Shown here one piece after another: positions 8,726 to 17,471 of a DNA stretch of 64,000 nt; the first letter of the stretch is position 1, and each line of letters starts with the position of its first letter. This DNA comes from CAYFNF01 sp964344485. GTDB lineage: Bacteria > Patescibacteriota > Patescibacteriia > UBA9570 > XYC2-FULL-38-9. The stretch spans positions 237,666-301,665 of the forward strand of contig CAYFNF010000003.1 in NCBI GenBank assembly GCA_964344485.1, written 5' to 3'. The translations under genes were made by a program, and so were the position numbers. The notes under the pieces are model-generated. The model was not told the DNA's origin. It did not search any database and saw only the letters and a program-made list of their open reading frames with translations.

Positions 8726-9109
8726 TTAAGAGGTATGTGACTTGGCGCACGTGATACACACAGTGACAGATGGGTCTGCATCCAACCGCTTTTCTTGAAT
8801 GTCTTTCTCACACTTCTCACATGTTCCGTATGTTCCTTCTTCAATACGTTTGAGTGCGTCATCAATCTGTTTCATCTTGGACTCAAGCGTGCCAGTGACA
8901 TCAACGTTAACAACATAATCCTCTACTTCTGTTGGTGATTCGGTGTTGTCATCTAATGCATCGTCTCCGTAGTCTGGAAACTTTGGAGCACGCTGTCCTG
9001 GAACATGATCCCCTGTATCCGGACTCGAAACCGTATCGAGCTCTTTTTGTACTTGCTCGCGTTCTTTCTCTAGTTGTTGTTTTTTTTCATCAAGTAGTGC
9101 TTGATCCAT
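8726..9109 (-). CDS. DksA/TraR family C4 zinc-finger regulator
   Basis: 127 residues: an N-terminal coiled coil (KKQQLEKEREQVQKELDTV), an acidic linker and a C-terminal four-cysteine zinc finger (CEKCEKDIQEKRLDADPS ending CITCAKS). Members bind RNA polymerase through the secondary channel, and some act in the stringent response. The spacing of the coiled coil is typical of the short general-stress subgroup. It is first in a two-gene unit with lspA. Confidence 0.88.
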   Translation of the reverse strand: MDQALLDEKKQQLEKEREQVQKELDTVSSPDTGDHVPGQRAPKFPDYGDDALDDNTESPTEVEDYVVNVDVTGTLESKMKQIDDALKRIEEGTYGTCEKCEKDIQEKRLDADPSVTVCITCAKSHTS

Positions 9110-9235
9110 ACGTGTGTTATTACTATCTTGTTTTTTTCGTAGCGCTTCCCTGCATTTTTTAGTGAAAACAAATGCGCAGAGTGCGCGTGTATAGTGTAAC
9201 TTGAAATGATATTTGTGTACAGTTTTTTTTGTAAT

Positions 9236-9520
9236 TGAAGAGGGCGCACATGCGCCCCCTCGATATTGAAATGTTCGAGTTAATGTGGCCAGTGCGCCCT
9301 ATGACGGTTGCGCTAACCTTATGTCCTAAACACGAAGTGCTTGGGACGTAAAGGATTTCCACGAAACCATCGTGGGCCTGTCAATTTACCGAACAGTCAT
9401 TGATCAGGTAACTACTCCCCACAATATGGCTGCGAACATGACGCCAAACGGCTATTTCATGCAGGCTTGCCTAAACATTTTATTTTTGTTTTACACACAC
9501 CACTTTAATGTGGAATGTGT
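9236..9520. ncRNA. Candidate structured RNA, strand unknown
   Basis: Consecutive hairpins can be drawn. GAGGGCGCA pairs with TGCGCC...CCTC (about 9240-9262); CTCGA with TCGAG; TTATGTCC with GGGACGTAA around an inner CAC/GTG; CCACGA with TCGTGG; CCTGTCAAT with ATTGATCAGG carrying one bulge; and CACA..CCAC with GTGG..TGTG (about 9493-9520). The region does not show the conserved signatures of tmRNA, RNase P RNA or SRP RNA. The density of pairing is the only evidence. Confidence 0.3.
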
Positions 9521-9720
9521 TGTTCGGGTGAATTGCAGGAAGAAGACGATGTATATTCTCTGAATCTACGCCCTCCTCTTCCGACACTTAAATGGGGAAT
9601 GATTGTCAAATGTATGTATATAATAGCAGATATTTTTCCTCAGGTCAATCAACAGGTGTTTTTCTGAGCTAAGATTAGCTAATTTTTATGGCTTGACCAC
9701 ATGCGCTTCACACAAAACAC

Positions 9721-9763
9721 TTATCCACACCCCCCTATATATACGGGGGTGAGCTTATCCCCA
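9721..9763. other. DnaA-box-like pair flanking a G/C hairpin
   Basis: TTATCCACA at 9721-9729 equals the DnaA-box consensus, and TTATCCCCA at 9755-9763 is one mismatch away. Between them ACCCCC (9729-9734) pairs with GGGGGT (9745-9750). With no dnaA gene and no further boxes nearby, this may be only the terminator of the minus-strand genes that end at 9778. Confidence 0.25.
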
Positions 9764-9777
9764 GTTCTGATGACGCC

Positions 9778-10320
9778 TTATGAAGCGGACGGTAACTCAA
9801 AATGCTGCTGAATCTTCTTTGCTACGTCTGTAGCTGGGATAGAGGTATTATCGATTGATAGATTCTTTACCGAATCCACCGGAGTCGCTAGGTCGTACTT
9901 ATCCAAAATGCCTTGCAGCGTCTTAATGGACTGTACTTTGTTTGTCTGCTTACGAGAGCTCTCCAGTACACGCTTCTTGAGTTCTTTCTCTTCGCACTTG
10001 AGCTGTACAAAGCAAACTTCGCCGCCATTGCCTTCAACAATGCCCACTACGTTGTCTACGAACTCTTCATCGTGGTCTTTTGCAAATACAAATGTAAAGA
10101 TCAGGCCAGGCGTATCCAACTCGACTGCTTTCTCGAACACGGTAACACGCACCGCGTCTGCAATAGAGAACATTTTTTCATGATCGCCTTGGTAGAGCGC
10201 CTCTCCAATATCAAACGACAGGTGATTGTGAAACACCGGGTACCCTGTTAACACAGAGAGCTCCTTAGCAGTGGTTAACTTCCCTGCGGCCGGAGCTCCG
10301 TAAATGAACACTAACTTCAT
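9778..10320 (-). CDS. P-loop NTPase of the AAA/shikimate-kinase-like type
   Basis: 180 residues with an N-terminal Walker A, IYGAPAAGKLTTAKEL, followed by a short nucleotide-kinase-like fold and a C-terminal helix. The body resembles small uncharacterised kinases with a FVFAKDHDEEF segment where a substrate or lid region would lie. The substrate cannot be read from sequence. It lies 5 bp downstream of gmk, suggesting cotranscription. Confidence 0.75.
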   Translation of the reverse strand: MKLVFIYGAPAAGKLTTAKELSVLTGYPVFHNHLSFDIGEALYQGDHEKMFSIADAVRVTVFEKAVELDTPGLIFTFVFAKDHDEEFVDNVVGIVEGNGGEVCFVQLKCEEKELKKRVLESSRKQTNKVQSIKTLQGILDKYDLATPVDSVKNLSIDNTSIPATDVAKKIQQHFELPSAS

Positions 10321-10325
10321 TGTGG

Positions 10326-10880
10326 TTATGTAATCAGCGCGATCAGCTCGTTTGCTGCTTTATCCAATTGATCTTCTTCGTTTACTATGCGGTGATCCCA
10401 GTCTTCCAAGTTCTGCAGCTCACTCTTGGCGGTCTCTAGCCGCTTCTGAATGACTTCATCAGAATCTGATGCGCGATTGATTAATCTCTTCTCTAGGAAT
10501 TCGAATGACGGAGGCTGAATAAAGACCGTAGTGGCATCAGGGATCATCTCTTTGAACGTTCGTGCTCCTTGTGGGTCCACTTTAATCAGGACTACATCAA
10601 ACTTCTTTCGTTTCTTCTCCACTTCTTCACGAGTGCTACCGTAGAGATGACCATACACCTCAGCCCACTCAATCATCTCTCCATTCTCTATCTTCTCTTC
10701 AAACTCATCGCGGATGATAAAGTGATACGGATTGCCTTCAGCTTCACCCGGACGCATCGGTCGTGTAGTAGTTGTGGTGACGGTCTCGAATTCCAAACCC
10801 AGTTCTTTCGCGCGTTCTATCACAGAGTCTTTTCCTGCGCCTGATGGGCCGGTAACAACGATGAGTTTGCCTCCCTTCAT
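10326..10880 (-). CDS. gmk: Guanylate kinase
   Basis: Converts GMP to GDP with ATP. 184 residues with P-loop VVTGPSGAGKDSVIERA, the GMP-binding block TTTTTRPMRPGE followed by NPYHFI, and the EWAEVYGHLYGST segment typical of the family. It is downstream of pnp by 20 bp and upstream of the P-loop NTPase gene, an apparent nucleotide/RNA metabolism unit. Confidence 0.96.
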   Translation of the reverse strand: MKGGKLIVVTGPSGAGKDSVIERAKELGLEFETVTTTTTRPMRPGEAEGNPYHFIIRDEFEEKIENGEMIEWAEVYGHLYGSTREEVEKKRKKFDVVLIKVDPQGARTFKEMIPDATTVFIQPPSFEFLEKRLINRASDSDEVIQKRLETAKSELQNLEDWDHRIVNEEDQLDKAANELIALIT

Positions 10881-10900
10881 AGAGAATAGAATTAATGGTT

Positions 10901-13249
10901 CTATGTAATGTCAGTGCCTCCTTGTGGAGATCGTGGTTTAAGATGTGACGGTCGTTGTGGTCGCGGAGCTCTTGGAGGTCGCGGAGGGCGTGGGCCACGT
11001 CGGTCATCACGGCGGTCGTTGTAATTACCGCGTCGGTTGTAGCCGCCTCGTCGGTCATCCTGACCACGTCGATCATCGAACCCACCTGGTGCTGCATCGC
11101 ACGCTGGGTCAGCACATCCATGCTCAATTAACGCCTTTCGTGAAAGGCCAATGCGTCCCTTCTCTTGATCAACTTCAACCACTTTCACTTTTACGGTTTC
11201 TCCAACCTTCAACACGTCAGAGACTAGGTTGATATGTTTGTTGCAGACGTTTGAGATATGTACCATACCGTCTCGCCCGCCGGGTAGATCAACAATTGCA
11301 CCGATCTCTTTCCCTGACATGCGGTCTTTCACGATCTGTGATACTGGGCCTTCAAACACCTCTCCGACTTCGATCTCACGAACTATATCTGCAATGAGCT
11401 GTTTTGCTTTCTCCATCATTTCAGCGTCGACCGAAGTAATGTAGACCATACCGTCATCTTCGATATCAATCTGTACATCAGTTTGCTCGATAATTTCATT
11501 AATGACTTTTCCACCAGGACCGATGATATCTCCGATCTTCTCAGGGTCTACTTGCATGGTATCAATGCGTGGTGCGTATGGAGATAGGTCTTCTCGTGGC
11601 TCTGCAATTGCTGCTTTCATGGTCTCTAAAATCTGCAATCGAGCTGTCTTGGCCTTTTCTAAGGTATCTTTACAGATCTCTAAGGTGATTCCACCGAGCT
11701 TAATGTCGAGCTGTACTGCGGTAACTCCTTGCTCTGTACCCGCGACCTTGAAGTCCATGTCGCCTGCGTGATCTTCTACTCCTTGAATGTCTGTTAAGAT
11801 TTTATAGGTCTTTTGATCTTCAGTAGTCACCAGTCCCATAGCGATTCCTGCAACTGGGTTCGCCACTGGAACACCTGCCGCCATCAGCGCAAGAGTAGAT
11901 CCACACGTGGATGCTTGCGAGCTAGAACCGTTCGACATCATCACATCAGATACCACGCGAATGGTGTATGGAAAGCTCTCTTTCTCTGGAATCATGTCTT
12001 CGAGCGCTTTCTCTGCGAGCATTCCATGTCCGATATCTCGTCGTGAAGGACCACGCATTGGTCGTACCTCTCCGACTGAGAACGGTGGGAAGTTATAGTG
12101 ATGCATGTAACGCTTGGTATGCTCTGGTTCTAAAGAATCAATAATCTGCGCGTCGCCTGGTGAGCCGAGTGTTACGGTAGACAACACCTGCGTCTCTCCA
12201 CGTTGGAAGATTGCTGATCCATGTGTGCGTGGAAGTACATCCACTTCACAATGTAGTGCGCGAATCTCATCTAATTTTCTGCCGTCTACACGCAGCTCTT
12301 TCTCCAGCATCAAGTTACGGAACTTCTCTTCATAGATCTCTTCATACGCCTGTGAAGCGATCGCTTTCTCTTCATCATCTTCAAATAGCGCAAGGGCCCC
12401 TTCTTTAGTTTGGTTCTCTTTTTCTTGCCGCTCTTTCTTTGCAGCAATCCCGAACACTGCCTCCATGTTTGCATCCGCATACTCTTTTACTTTCGCTGCG
12501 ACTGCATCATGTGCTTTCTGCTCCTCATCAGTGAGTTCTTTCATGATTGGCTTGATCTTCTCTTTTCCGACCTTCTCTCGCATCTCTTGAATCAGTTTTA
12601 CTACTGGCTGCCCCTGCTCTAATGCATACTCTAAGCCTTTATAGGTTACTTCTTCAGATGCTTGATTTCCTTTTGCTTCAATCATAACGATCTGATCCTC
12701 TCGAACAGCGACCATCAGGAACAGGTCACATTTTTCTTCTTGATCCACTGTTGGGTTCAAGACGTATTCACCGTCGATATAACCAACAGTCATTCCAGCA
12801 ATCGGTCCGTCCCATGGAATGTCAGAGATGGAGAGTGCAGCAGATGCTGCGATTAATCCGATAAACGCTGGATCATTCTCTTGATCAAATGAGAGAATGT
12901 TTAACACGATTTGAATATCGTTTCTGATACGATAGTCAAACAGTGGTCGTGTTGCACGATCAGTAATACGTGCATTCAAAATTGCTTCGTCTGAAGGACG
13001 ACCTTCACGCTTAATAAAACGCGAACCTTTAATCTTTCCTGCTGCGTAGAGGTTCTCTTCGTAATCTACCATCAACGGAAAGTAGTCCACATCGCCGCGG
13101 ACATCTGAAGACATGGTCACTGTTGCAAGAACAACCGTGTCACCATATCGCGCCAGGACTGCTCCGTCTGAGAGTCCGGCTAATTTACCTGTTTCCAGGG
13201 TGAGTGTTTTTCCTCCCCACTCTAGGGAGAATGTTTCAATGCTATGCAT
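10901..13249 (-). CDS. pnp: Polynucleotide phosphorylase with an Arg/Gly/Asp-rich tail
   Basis: 3'-5' phosphorolytic exoribonuclease of the degradosome type. It has 782 residues, longer than the usual ~700. Two RNase PH modules flank a helical domain (FQRGETQVLSTVTLGS, and SNGSSSQASTCGSTLALMAA in the second). A KH domain (IGDIIGPGGKVINEIIEQT) and an S1 domain follow. The extra length is a C-terminal repeat tract of DDRRG and RRG units ending in a Pro/Arg stretch, likely an RNA-binding tail. The leader carries strong hairpins. Confidence 0.97.
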   Translation of the reverse strand: MHSIETFSLEWGGKTLTLETGKLAGLSDGAVLARYGDTVVLATVTMSSDVRGDVDYFPLMVDYEENLYAAGKIKGSRFIKREGRPSDEAILNARITDRATRPLFDYRIRNDIQIVLNILSFDQENDPAFIGLIAASAALSISDIPWDGPIAGMTVGYIDGEYVLNPTVDQEEKCDLFLMVAVREDQIVMIEAKGNQASEEVTYKGLEYALEQGQPVVKLIQEMREKVGKEKIKPIMKELTDEEQKAHDAVAAKVKEYADANMEAVFGIAAKKERQEKENQTKEGALALFEDDEEKAIASQAYEEIYEEKFRNLMLEKELRVDGRKLDEIRALHCEVDVLPRTHGSAIFQRGETQVLSTVTLGSPGDAQIIDSLEPEHTKRYMHHYNFPPFSVGEVRPMRGPSRRDIGHGMLAEKALEDMIPEKESFPYTIRVVSDVMMSNGSSSQASTCGSTLALMAAGVPVANPVAGIAMGLVTTEDQKTYKILTDIQGVEDHAGDMDFKVAGTEQGVTAVQLDIKLGGITLEICKDTLEKAKTARLQILETMKAAIAEPREDLSPYAPRIDTMQVDPEKIGDIIGPGGKVINEIIEQTDVQIDIEDDGMVYITSVDAEMMEKAKQLIADIVREIEVGEVFEGPVSQIVKDRMSGKEIGAIVDLPGGRDGMVHISNVCNKHINLVSDVLKVGETVKVKVVEVDQEKGRIGLSRKALIEHGCADPACDAAPGGFDDRRGQDDRRGGYNRRGNYNDRRDDRRGPRPPRPPRAPRPQRPSHLKPRSPQGGTDIT

Positions 13250-13271
13250 AGTATTGAGTTATGCTCACCCA

Positions 13272-13386
13272 CACACCGCAGACTTCACTAGTACAGAAGT
13301 CTAATCGTGTGCAGGCGAACGTGAATTAATTATTCGCTCGGTTCATGTCGAGCTGCATATGGTTCTTCGCAGTACCACATGTAGCT
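13272..13386 (-). promoter_or_regulatory. Hairpin-rich leader of pnp
   Basis: CACAC plus AGACTTC (13272-13286) pairs with GAAGTCT plus GTGTG (13296-13311). A second stem-loop is formed by GCTGCATATGGT and ACCACATGTAGC (about 13353-13386). In Enterobacteria, pnp autoregulates through RNase III cleavage of a leader stem; a similar role here is inference from position and shape only. Confidence 0.4.
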
Positions 13387-13394
13387 TGAATGAA

Positions 13395-13973
13395 CTATGG
13401 GAGTATCATGGTCTGCTCTACATCAGTTAAGAAGTCATTCGTTCCTCGCATAAAGTACAGTGAATCGTCAAACGGCATTAAGATGTAGTACACAGTGGAA
13501 CCGTCTTTTGCAGACGTTCCGGTGATCTTTGTTGCTGGAATACCATCAATCTCGAGCGGCTCTTCTGCATCCACGCCCAGACTATTTCGAATAATGGATT
13601 CGGATTCTTCTGACATGATGCTGATACTATCTTCATCCGAGAAACCAATGGTCACGTCATCACTATCAAGAGCTACGGTCTTGGTAAAATCACTGGTCTC
13701 CAATTGCGGAATCCAAAATCCGATGCCTGGATTAATGGTTACTTCCTCTTCATCCGTTTCTAGCGTAGATTCTTCTTCAATAATTGTGCTCGTTACTTCT
13801 TCTGTTGGAACTGGCGTTGTTGAATACTGCTGTGCAGGTTCAATTGTAGCGTCTGATAACACGACTATCAGTAACACAGCAACGCTTGCGATAAAGACAA
13901 TAAACAGCATTCCTGTCTTGTTTGCACAAGCTCTATTCTTACATCCTAATGAACTGCTCTTTTTTAATGTCAT
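13395..13973 (-). CDS. Membrane-anchored extracytoplasmic protein between rpsO and pnp
   Basis: 192 residues from the ATG at 13973; the longer TTG frame would begin inside the rpsO terminator. A short basic N-terminus with a CKNRAC pair precedes one transmembrane helix (GMLFIVFIASVAVLLIVVLS). A Thr/Glu-rich linker and a compact domain follow, containing DGIPATKITGT and YYILMPFDDSLYFMRGT. That pattern resembles small lipoprotein-like beta domains, but no named family was recognised. Confidence 0.8.
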   Translation of the reverse strand: MTLKKSSSLGCKNRACANKTGMLFIVFIASVAVLLIVVLSDATIEPAQQYSTTPVPTEEVTSTIIEEESTLETDEEEVTINPGIGFWIPQLETSDFTKTVALDSDDVTIGFSDEDSISIMSEESESIIRNSLGVDAEEPLEIDGIPATKITGTSAKDGSTVYYILMPFDDSLYFMRGTNDFLTDVEQTMILP

Positions 13974-13977
13974 ATAC

Positions 13978-14001
13978 AGAAAAGCCTGCAATAATGCAGG
14001 C
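13978..14001 (-). terminator. rpsO terminator
   Basis: On the minus strand GCCTGCA, loop TTAT, TGCAGGC, then TTTTCT. It separates rpsO from the membrane-anchored protein gene. Confidence 0.75.
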
Positions 14002-14009
14002 AGGCGATA

Positions 14010-14282
14010 TTATATGTTGTCTTTTAATTTCAACGCTTTCAATAACTTTAGATATCCTTTTTCGTCTTCTTTTTTTAGATAGCGCATAAGTCGACGTCGT
14101 TGTCCGACTTTTTTCAATAGCCCCCGACGAGAAGAGAAGTCCTTCTTGTGTTGTTTCAGGTGGCCAGTGAGATCATCTATCTCTGCAGAGAGGATAGCGA
14201 TCTGTACTTGTGGCGACCCGGTATCATTCTTATGGGTCGCGAATTTCGCAATAATTGCGTTCTTCTGTTTCTTTGTCAGCAT
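14010..14282 (-). CDS. rpsO: 30S ribosomal protein S15
   Basis: Primary 16S rRNA-binding protein of the small-subunit platform. From the ATG at 14282 the product is 90 residues, matching the family. GSPQVQIAILSAEIDDLTGHL, HKKDFSSRRGLLKKVGQRRR and the C-terminal YLKLLKALKL are canonical. Another ATG six codons upstream (14300) is possible; further extension is unlikely. Confidence 0.95.
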   Translation of the reverse strand: MLTKKQKNAIIAKFATHKNDTGSPQVQIAILSAEIDDLTGHLKQHKKDFSSRRGLLKKVGQRRRLMRYLKKEDEKGYLKLLKALKLKDNI

Positions 14283-14415
14283 AGTTCGTTTCTTCACCAT
14301 ATCCGAGTATGTGTGCCTGCCAAGACCCCATACCAAGACAAGGTTGTTTAATTGTAAAAGTAAGCATGATTCTACCACCTGCCTGGTATTCTGTCAAATG
14401 TACTGTTAGTGCGTA

Positions 14416-15192
14416 CTATATGGTAATTCTGGGCGGTTTTGTGCTCCGTGCTGAAGTCCGTGTTGGTGGTTTCGGAGTTCGTGGCGCTGTGGTTCGTGCG
14501 CCGGCTGTTCTTCTTGGTGCTGCAGGTCGTGGTGCTGTTGTGCGTTGTGTTGATGGCTGTCGTGGAATAGGTTTCCGAGGAGTTGCTGCTCTTGTTGTAG
14601 CTTTTGGTCGCTGTGCTGGCGCTTGTTGCGTTTTTGGCGCAGCACTCTTCGGCGTACTTTTTGCTGTCTTCTTGGTTTTACTTCTTGTATTGCGTTTCTT
14701 TGGAATCAGGTACTTTCGTTTATCGTTCGACATATCAACAAATACATCTGTTTCTTCTCGAAGCGAAGAAGAGGTCGAAGATCCAAACGCCATCACCTCT
14801 GTGCGGCACCCTTGTGACTTCACGTATCGTAGCAAGTCAGCAAAGTCACCGTCGCCAGAGACCAAGATTACTACATCTAACTTTGGTGCTAAGCGCACTA
14901 CATCCATAGAGAGGCCAACGTCCCAATCTCCTTTTTGGTTACCGCCATAGAATTGAAGTAGCTCTTTGCTGCGCAGTTCATATCCGCGCTCTTCTAGTGC
15001 ATCAAAAAAGGACTGCTCATCTTCTTTGTCTGCTTTAATCACATACGCAAAAGAACGAATCAGCTGGCGATCTCCTACTGCATTCTTGAGGATCTCACCG
15101 AAATCTACTCGCTGGTCAAAAAGAGCGCGAGCAGAATAATACATATTCTGCACGTCAACAAACACGCCGACGCGCTGGTGTTTTTGGTTCAT
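14416..15192 (-). CDS. NYN/LabA-type PIN-like nuclease with a basic Pro/Thr/Ala tail
   Basis: 258 residues. The N-terminal 150 form a NYN (PIN-like) domain with acidic residues in VGVFVDVQNMYYSAR, GDWDVGLSMDVVRLAP and VILVSGDGDFADLLRYV, expected to bind a metal for RNA cleavage. The last ~100 residues are low-complexity Lys/Arg/Pro/Thr/Ala with repeats such as TTAPRPAAPRRTAGARTT, probably a nucleic-acid-binding disordered tail. The RNA substrate is unknown. Confidence 0.88.
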   Translation of the reverse strand: MNQKHQRVGVFVDVQNMYYSARALFDQRVDFGEILKNAVGDRQLIRSFAYVIKADKEDEQSFFDALEERGYELRSKELLQFYGGNQKGDWDVGLSMDVVRLAPKLDVVILVSGDGDFADLLRYVKSQGCRTEVMAFGSSTSSSLREETDVFVDMSNDKRKYLIPKKRNTRSKTKKTAKSTPKSAAPKTQQAPAQRPKATTRAATPRKPIPRQPSTQRTTAPRPAAPRRTAGARTTAPRTPKPPTRTSARSTKPPRITI

Positions 15193-15258
15193 AATACGGA
15201 ATCAAATATTAAAAAGTGTACGTAGTGTGTACGATTTTGCTTGAGTTGTCAAGAGAAC

Positions 15259-15290
15259 GAGGCCCGCTCGTGGTGGAGCGGGCCTTTTTT
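15259..15290 (+). terminator. Intrinsic terminator oriented against both neighbouring genes
   Basis: GGCCCGCTC, a 6-nt loop, GAGCGGGCC and TTTTTT. The U-tract is on the plus strand, although the genes on both sides are read on minus. On the minus strand the stem is followed by CGTTCTCTTG, a poor tail. Confidence 0.75.
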
Positions 15291-15296
15291 GTATGG

Positions 15297-17456
15297 TTAT
15301 CGACCGACCATGAAGTCGCCAGTCGCGGTGTAGGTATTCACACCTGTTACAGCGATGGGGTCTCCAGTGATTGGATCAGGAATGTCTGTTGGAGTATCAA
15401 CTTCGAGTGGCGTATCAGTATTGGTCGTACAGTGACCGTCTTCACACCAACTGTTTGGTCCATACTCTTCACAGTCAATGGTTTCATATCCCATTGTTGA
15501 TTCAGATTCGCACACATATTCGTGTAGCATACAGTTTGGGTCAGCAACTGCATCACACAGAGGAACCTCCACTTTCGTAATTGGATCAACGTAACAGAAG
15601 TCTTTAAATAGAGTCTCGCTGTACGTCACTACGCCAGTTTCTAATGCATCACTCGTAGGGTATGACTCATGATCTGTATCCTCACACGTAAACTCTTCTG
15701 GCTCCTCTTCCTCGGTTGGATCTGGTTCTTCTTCTGGTTCTTCGTCAATGCCGTCTTCAGTGTCTTCATCCGGCACTTCATCAACCGTCGTAGTATGATC
15801 GTCATCGAACTGGATGAATCGACAGTTGTTTCCTTCATCTGATTCTGTAACTACACCAGATGCGTCTGCACAAACTTTAGCAGTGTGTGCTCCTTCAAAC
15901 TCACTCTTGTGCCCGGGTTGAATGTCACAACTCTTTCCTACAGTACGGAAATCCTGACAGTTCCACGTTATAGTGTTATAGGTCCAGCGGAGTGTTCCAT
16001 CCAGCCAGACATAGAGTGTATCTCCAGCGGTCTTATCAACATCAACCTTACCGTCATTTGCAATCTGAATTGTGAAGTTGTCACCTGCGTCAAACGTGAG
16101 GCTATTGATCACTAAATCTGGAAGGTCATTATCGCCTTGAGTATCATCATCTCCGTCTGTGTCGTCTCCATCATTGGTATCATCGTCGGTTCCATCACCG
16201 TCTGGATCTGCTGTAGTGCCATCTCCTGGATCGTACGGATCGTTATCATCGGTCGGCATGTCATCTTCTTCTGGTTTCTTGGCATCTACGAAGAACCATC
16301 GGTTTAGCTCCGGTGTATGCTCAGAGAGGTAGTACATAGAGTAGTTCTTCATGAACGAATCAGTTGCAGCGTTATCTAAGAAGTACGGATGGTAGTTCAT
16401 GGTTGGTTTGTGCGGAATCCACTGCTTGATCTCTTTTAAATACGTATTACCAACTGCGAATTGTAAGTACCCAGAGACATCTGAGCCTGTCCAGTATATT
16501 TCATGTACATGCCCAGTGCCTTCGCGATCTTTCGAAAGGTCAAATACCACTGTTGCAATGTATGGTTTGGTCAGAGCCTCGTCTGGTAAAAATTCATAGT
16601 AGCCCAACCCCTGAAGATGAGACATGAAGTCATTAATGTCTTTTCCTGATAATTCACTCGACCGAATGGCAATTTCATTTGGATTCAGTACAATACTCTT
16701 CATTGGCTTTGTATTCTGCACTTTCTTCACAAATGTAGAGATCGCCTCTCGCGCAGTTATCTTTGTAGTAAGCGGCATGCGGATGTGCTTCTTTCCTGCT
16801 GCGTCTTCATACGGCGTGCCGACTTTGTACTCATCCATTGGTTTTGTTGCATCATTCACCCACCGTTTTGAACCTGCGTCGATGTATAGGTATGAACCGA
16901 TCTGGTCTCGGTTGTCATAGTTGTCACGCGGTTCCTTCTTGGTACCTTCTCGCTGATCATTCGGAAGATCCTCTGCGATGATTCTGGTCACATCCAAATG
17001 CTGTTCTTCAAATTGCGTTGGTTCATTTGGATCATCGTTCGGTCGAAGTGGCCAGTTCTCATACTGCCGTAGCAATTCTTGAGACTGAGTCACATTTTTT
17101 TCTACTTGCGTGAGAAAGTGTACGCGCTTGACGGACGATCGCTGTTTCTTCTTCTTTTTGTCTTGTTTATCGCTTTCACGCGCTGTACTCTGGTCTACAT
17201 CCTCTTTACGGATAGTGCGTGTCACTATCCCCTCTACAATCAGACCGTTCTTTTCATTTTTTACGACCTTGTCATAGTCGTCGACGAGCTTTTGCACGTC
17301 TTGTTCAGGAGCAGTGATCTCCTGAGATTGAGTCTTTAACTTCTTGCCTTGTTGGATGCCAACAATGCCAGCAGCTGCCATTGCAGCAGCCCCGATCAGT
17401 GCGATAGTCACACCAACCTTTGTTGCCGCAGAAGTTTTTGTAGTGATTTCCTGCAT
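15297..17456 (-). CDS. Large surface protein with Asp-rich repeats and a CARDB-like domain
   Basis: 719 residues. One N-terminal membrane segment (VGVTIALIGAAAMAAAGIVGI) precedes a Lys-rich charged stretch and a globular region. An Asp/Gly-rich tract (DPYDPGDGTTADPDGDGTDD and similar) resembles calcium-binding type-3 repeats. A CARDB-type beta-sandwich follows (DLVINSLTFDAGDNFTIQIA, then AKVCADASGVVTESDEGNN), then an acidic spacer and a Cys-rich C-terminus. Probably exposed on the cell surface as an adhesin or scaffold. It starts 15 bp downstream of the AAA module gene, so they may be cotranscribed. Confidence 0.85.
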   Translation of the reverse strand: MQEITTKTSAATKVGVTIALIGAAAMAAAGIVGIQQGKKLKTQSQEITAPEQDVQKLVDDYDKVVKNEKNGLIVEGIVTRTIRKEDVDQSTARESDKQDKKKKKQRSSVKRVHFLTQVEKNVTQSQELLRQYENWPLRPNDDPNEPTQFEEQHLDVTRIIAEDLPNDQREGTKKEPRDNYDNRDQIGSYLYIDAGSKRWVNDATKPMDEYKVGTPYEDAAGKKHIRMPLTTKITAREAISTFVKKVQNTKPMKSIVLNPNEIAIRSSELSGKDINDFMSHLQGLGYYEFLPDEALTKPYIATVVFDLSKDREGTGHVHEIYWTGSDVSGYLQFAVGNTYLKEIKQWIPHKPTMNYHPYFLDNAATDSFMKNYSMYYLSEHTPELNRWFFVDAKKPEEDDMPTDDNDPYDPGDGTTADPDGDGTDDDTNDGDDTDGDDDTQGDNDLPDLVINSLTFDAGDNFTIQIANDGKVDVDKTAGDTLYVWLDGTLRWTYNTITWNCQDFRTVGKSCDIQPGHKSEFEGAHTAKVCADASGVVTESDEGNNCRFIQFDDDHTTTVDEVPDEDTEDGIDEEPEEEPDPTEEEEPEEFTCEDTDHESYPTSDALETGVVTYSETLFKDFCYVDPITKVEVPLCDAVADPNCMLHEYVCESESTMGYETIDCEEYGPNSWCEDGHCTTNTDTPLEVDTPTDIPDPITGDPIAVTGVNTYTATGDFMVGR

Positions 17457-17471
17457 AGTTTTTTAATTATA

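Larger units (their letters stand above)
9110..9777. other. 668-bp gene-free region with dense secondary structure
   Basis: No credible protein-coding gene is present; the short open frames on either strand lack supporting codon use or similarity. The part from 9236 to 9520 is packed with inverted repeats (see the ncRNA candidate). 9600-9720 is AT-rich and contains a repeated AGCTAA (spaced by GATT). 9721-9763 carries two DnaA-box-like sequences around a G/C hairpin. Confidence 0.7.

Noticed and set aside
9159..9563. Two 60-70 residue frames in the gene-free region
   Set aside because: No ribosome binding site, no protein-like composition, and they overlap the hairpin cluster on both strands.
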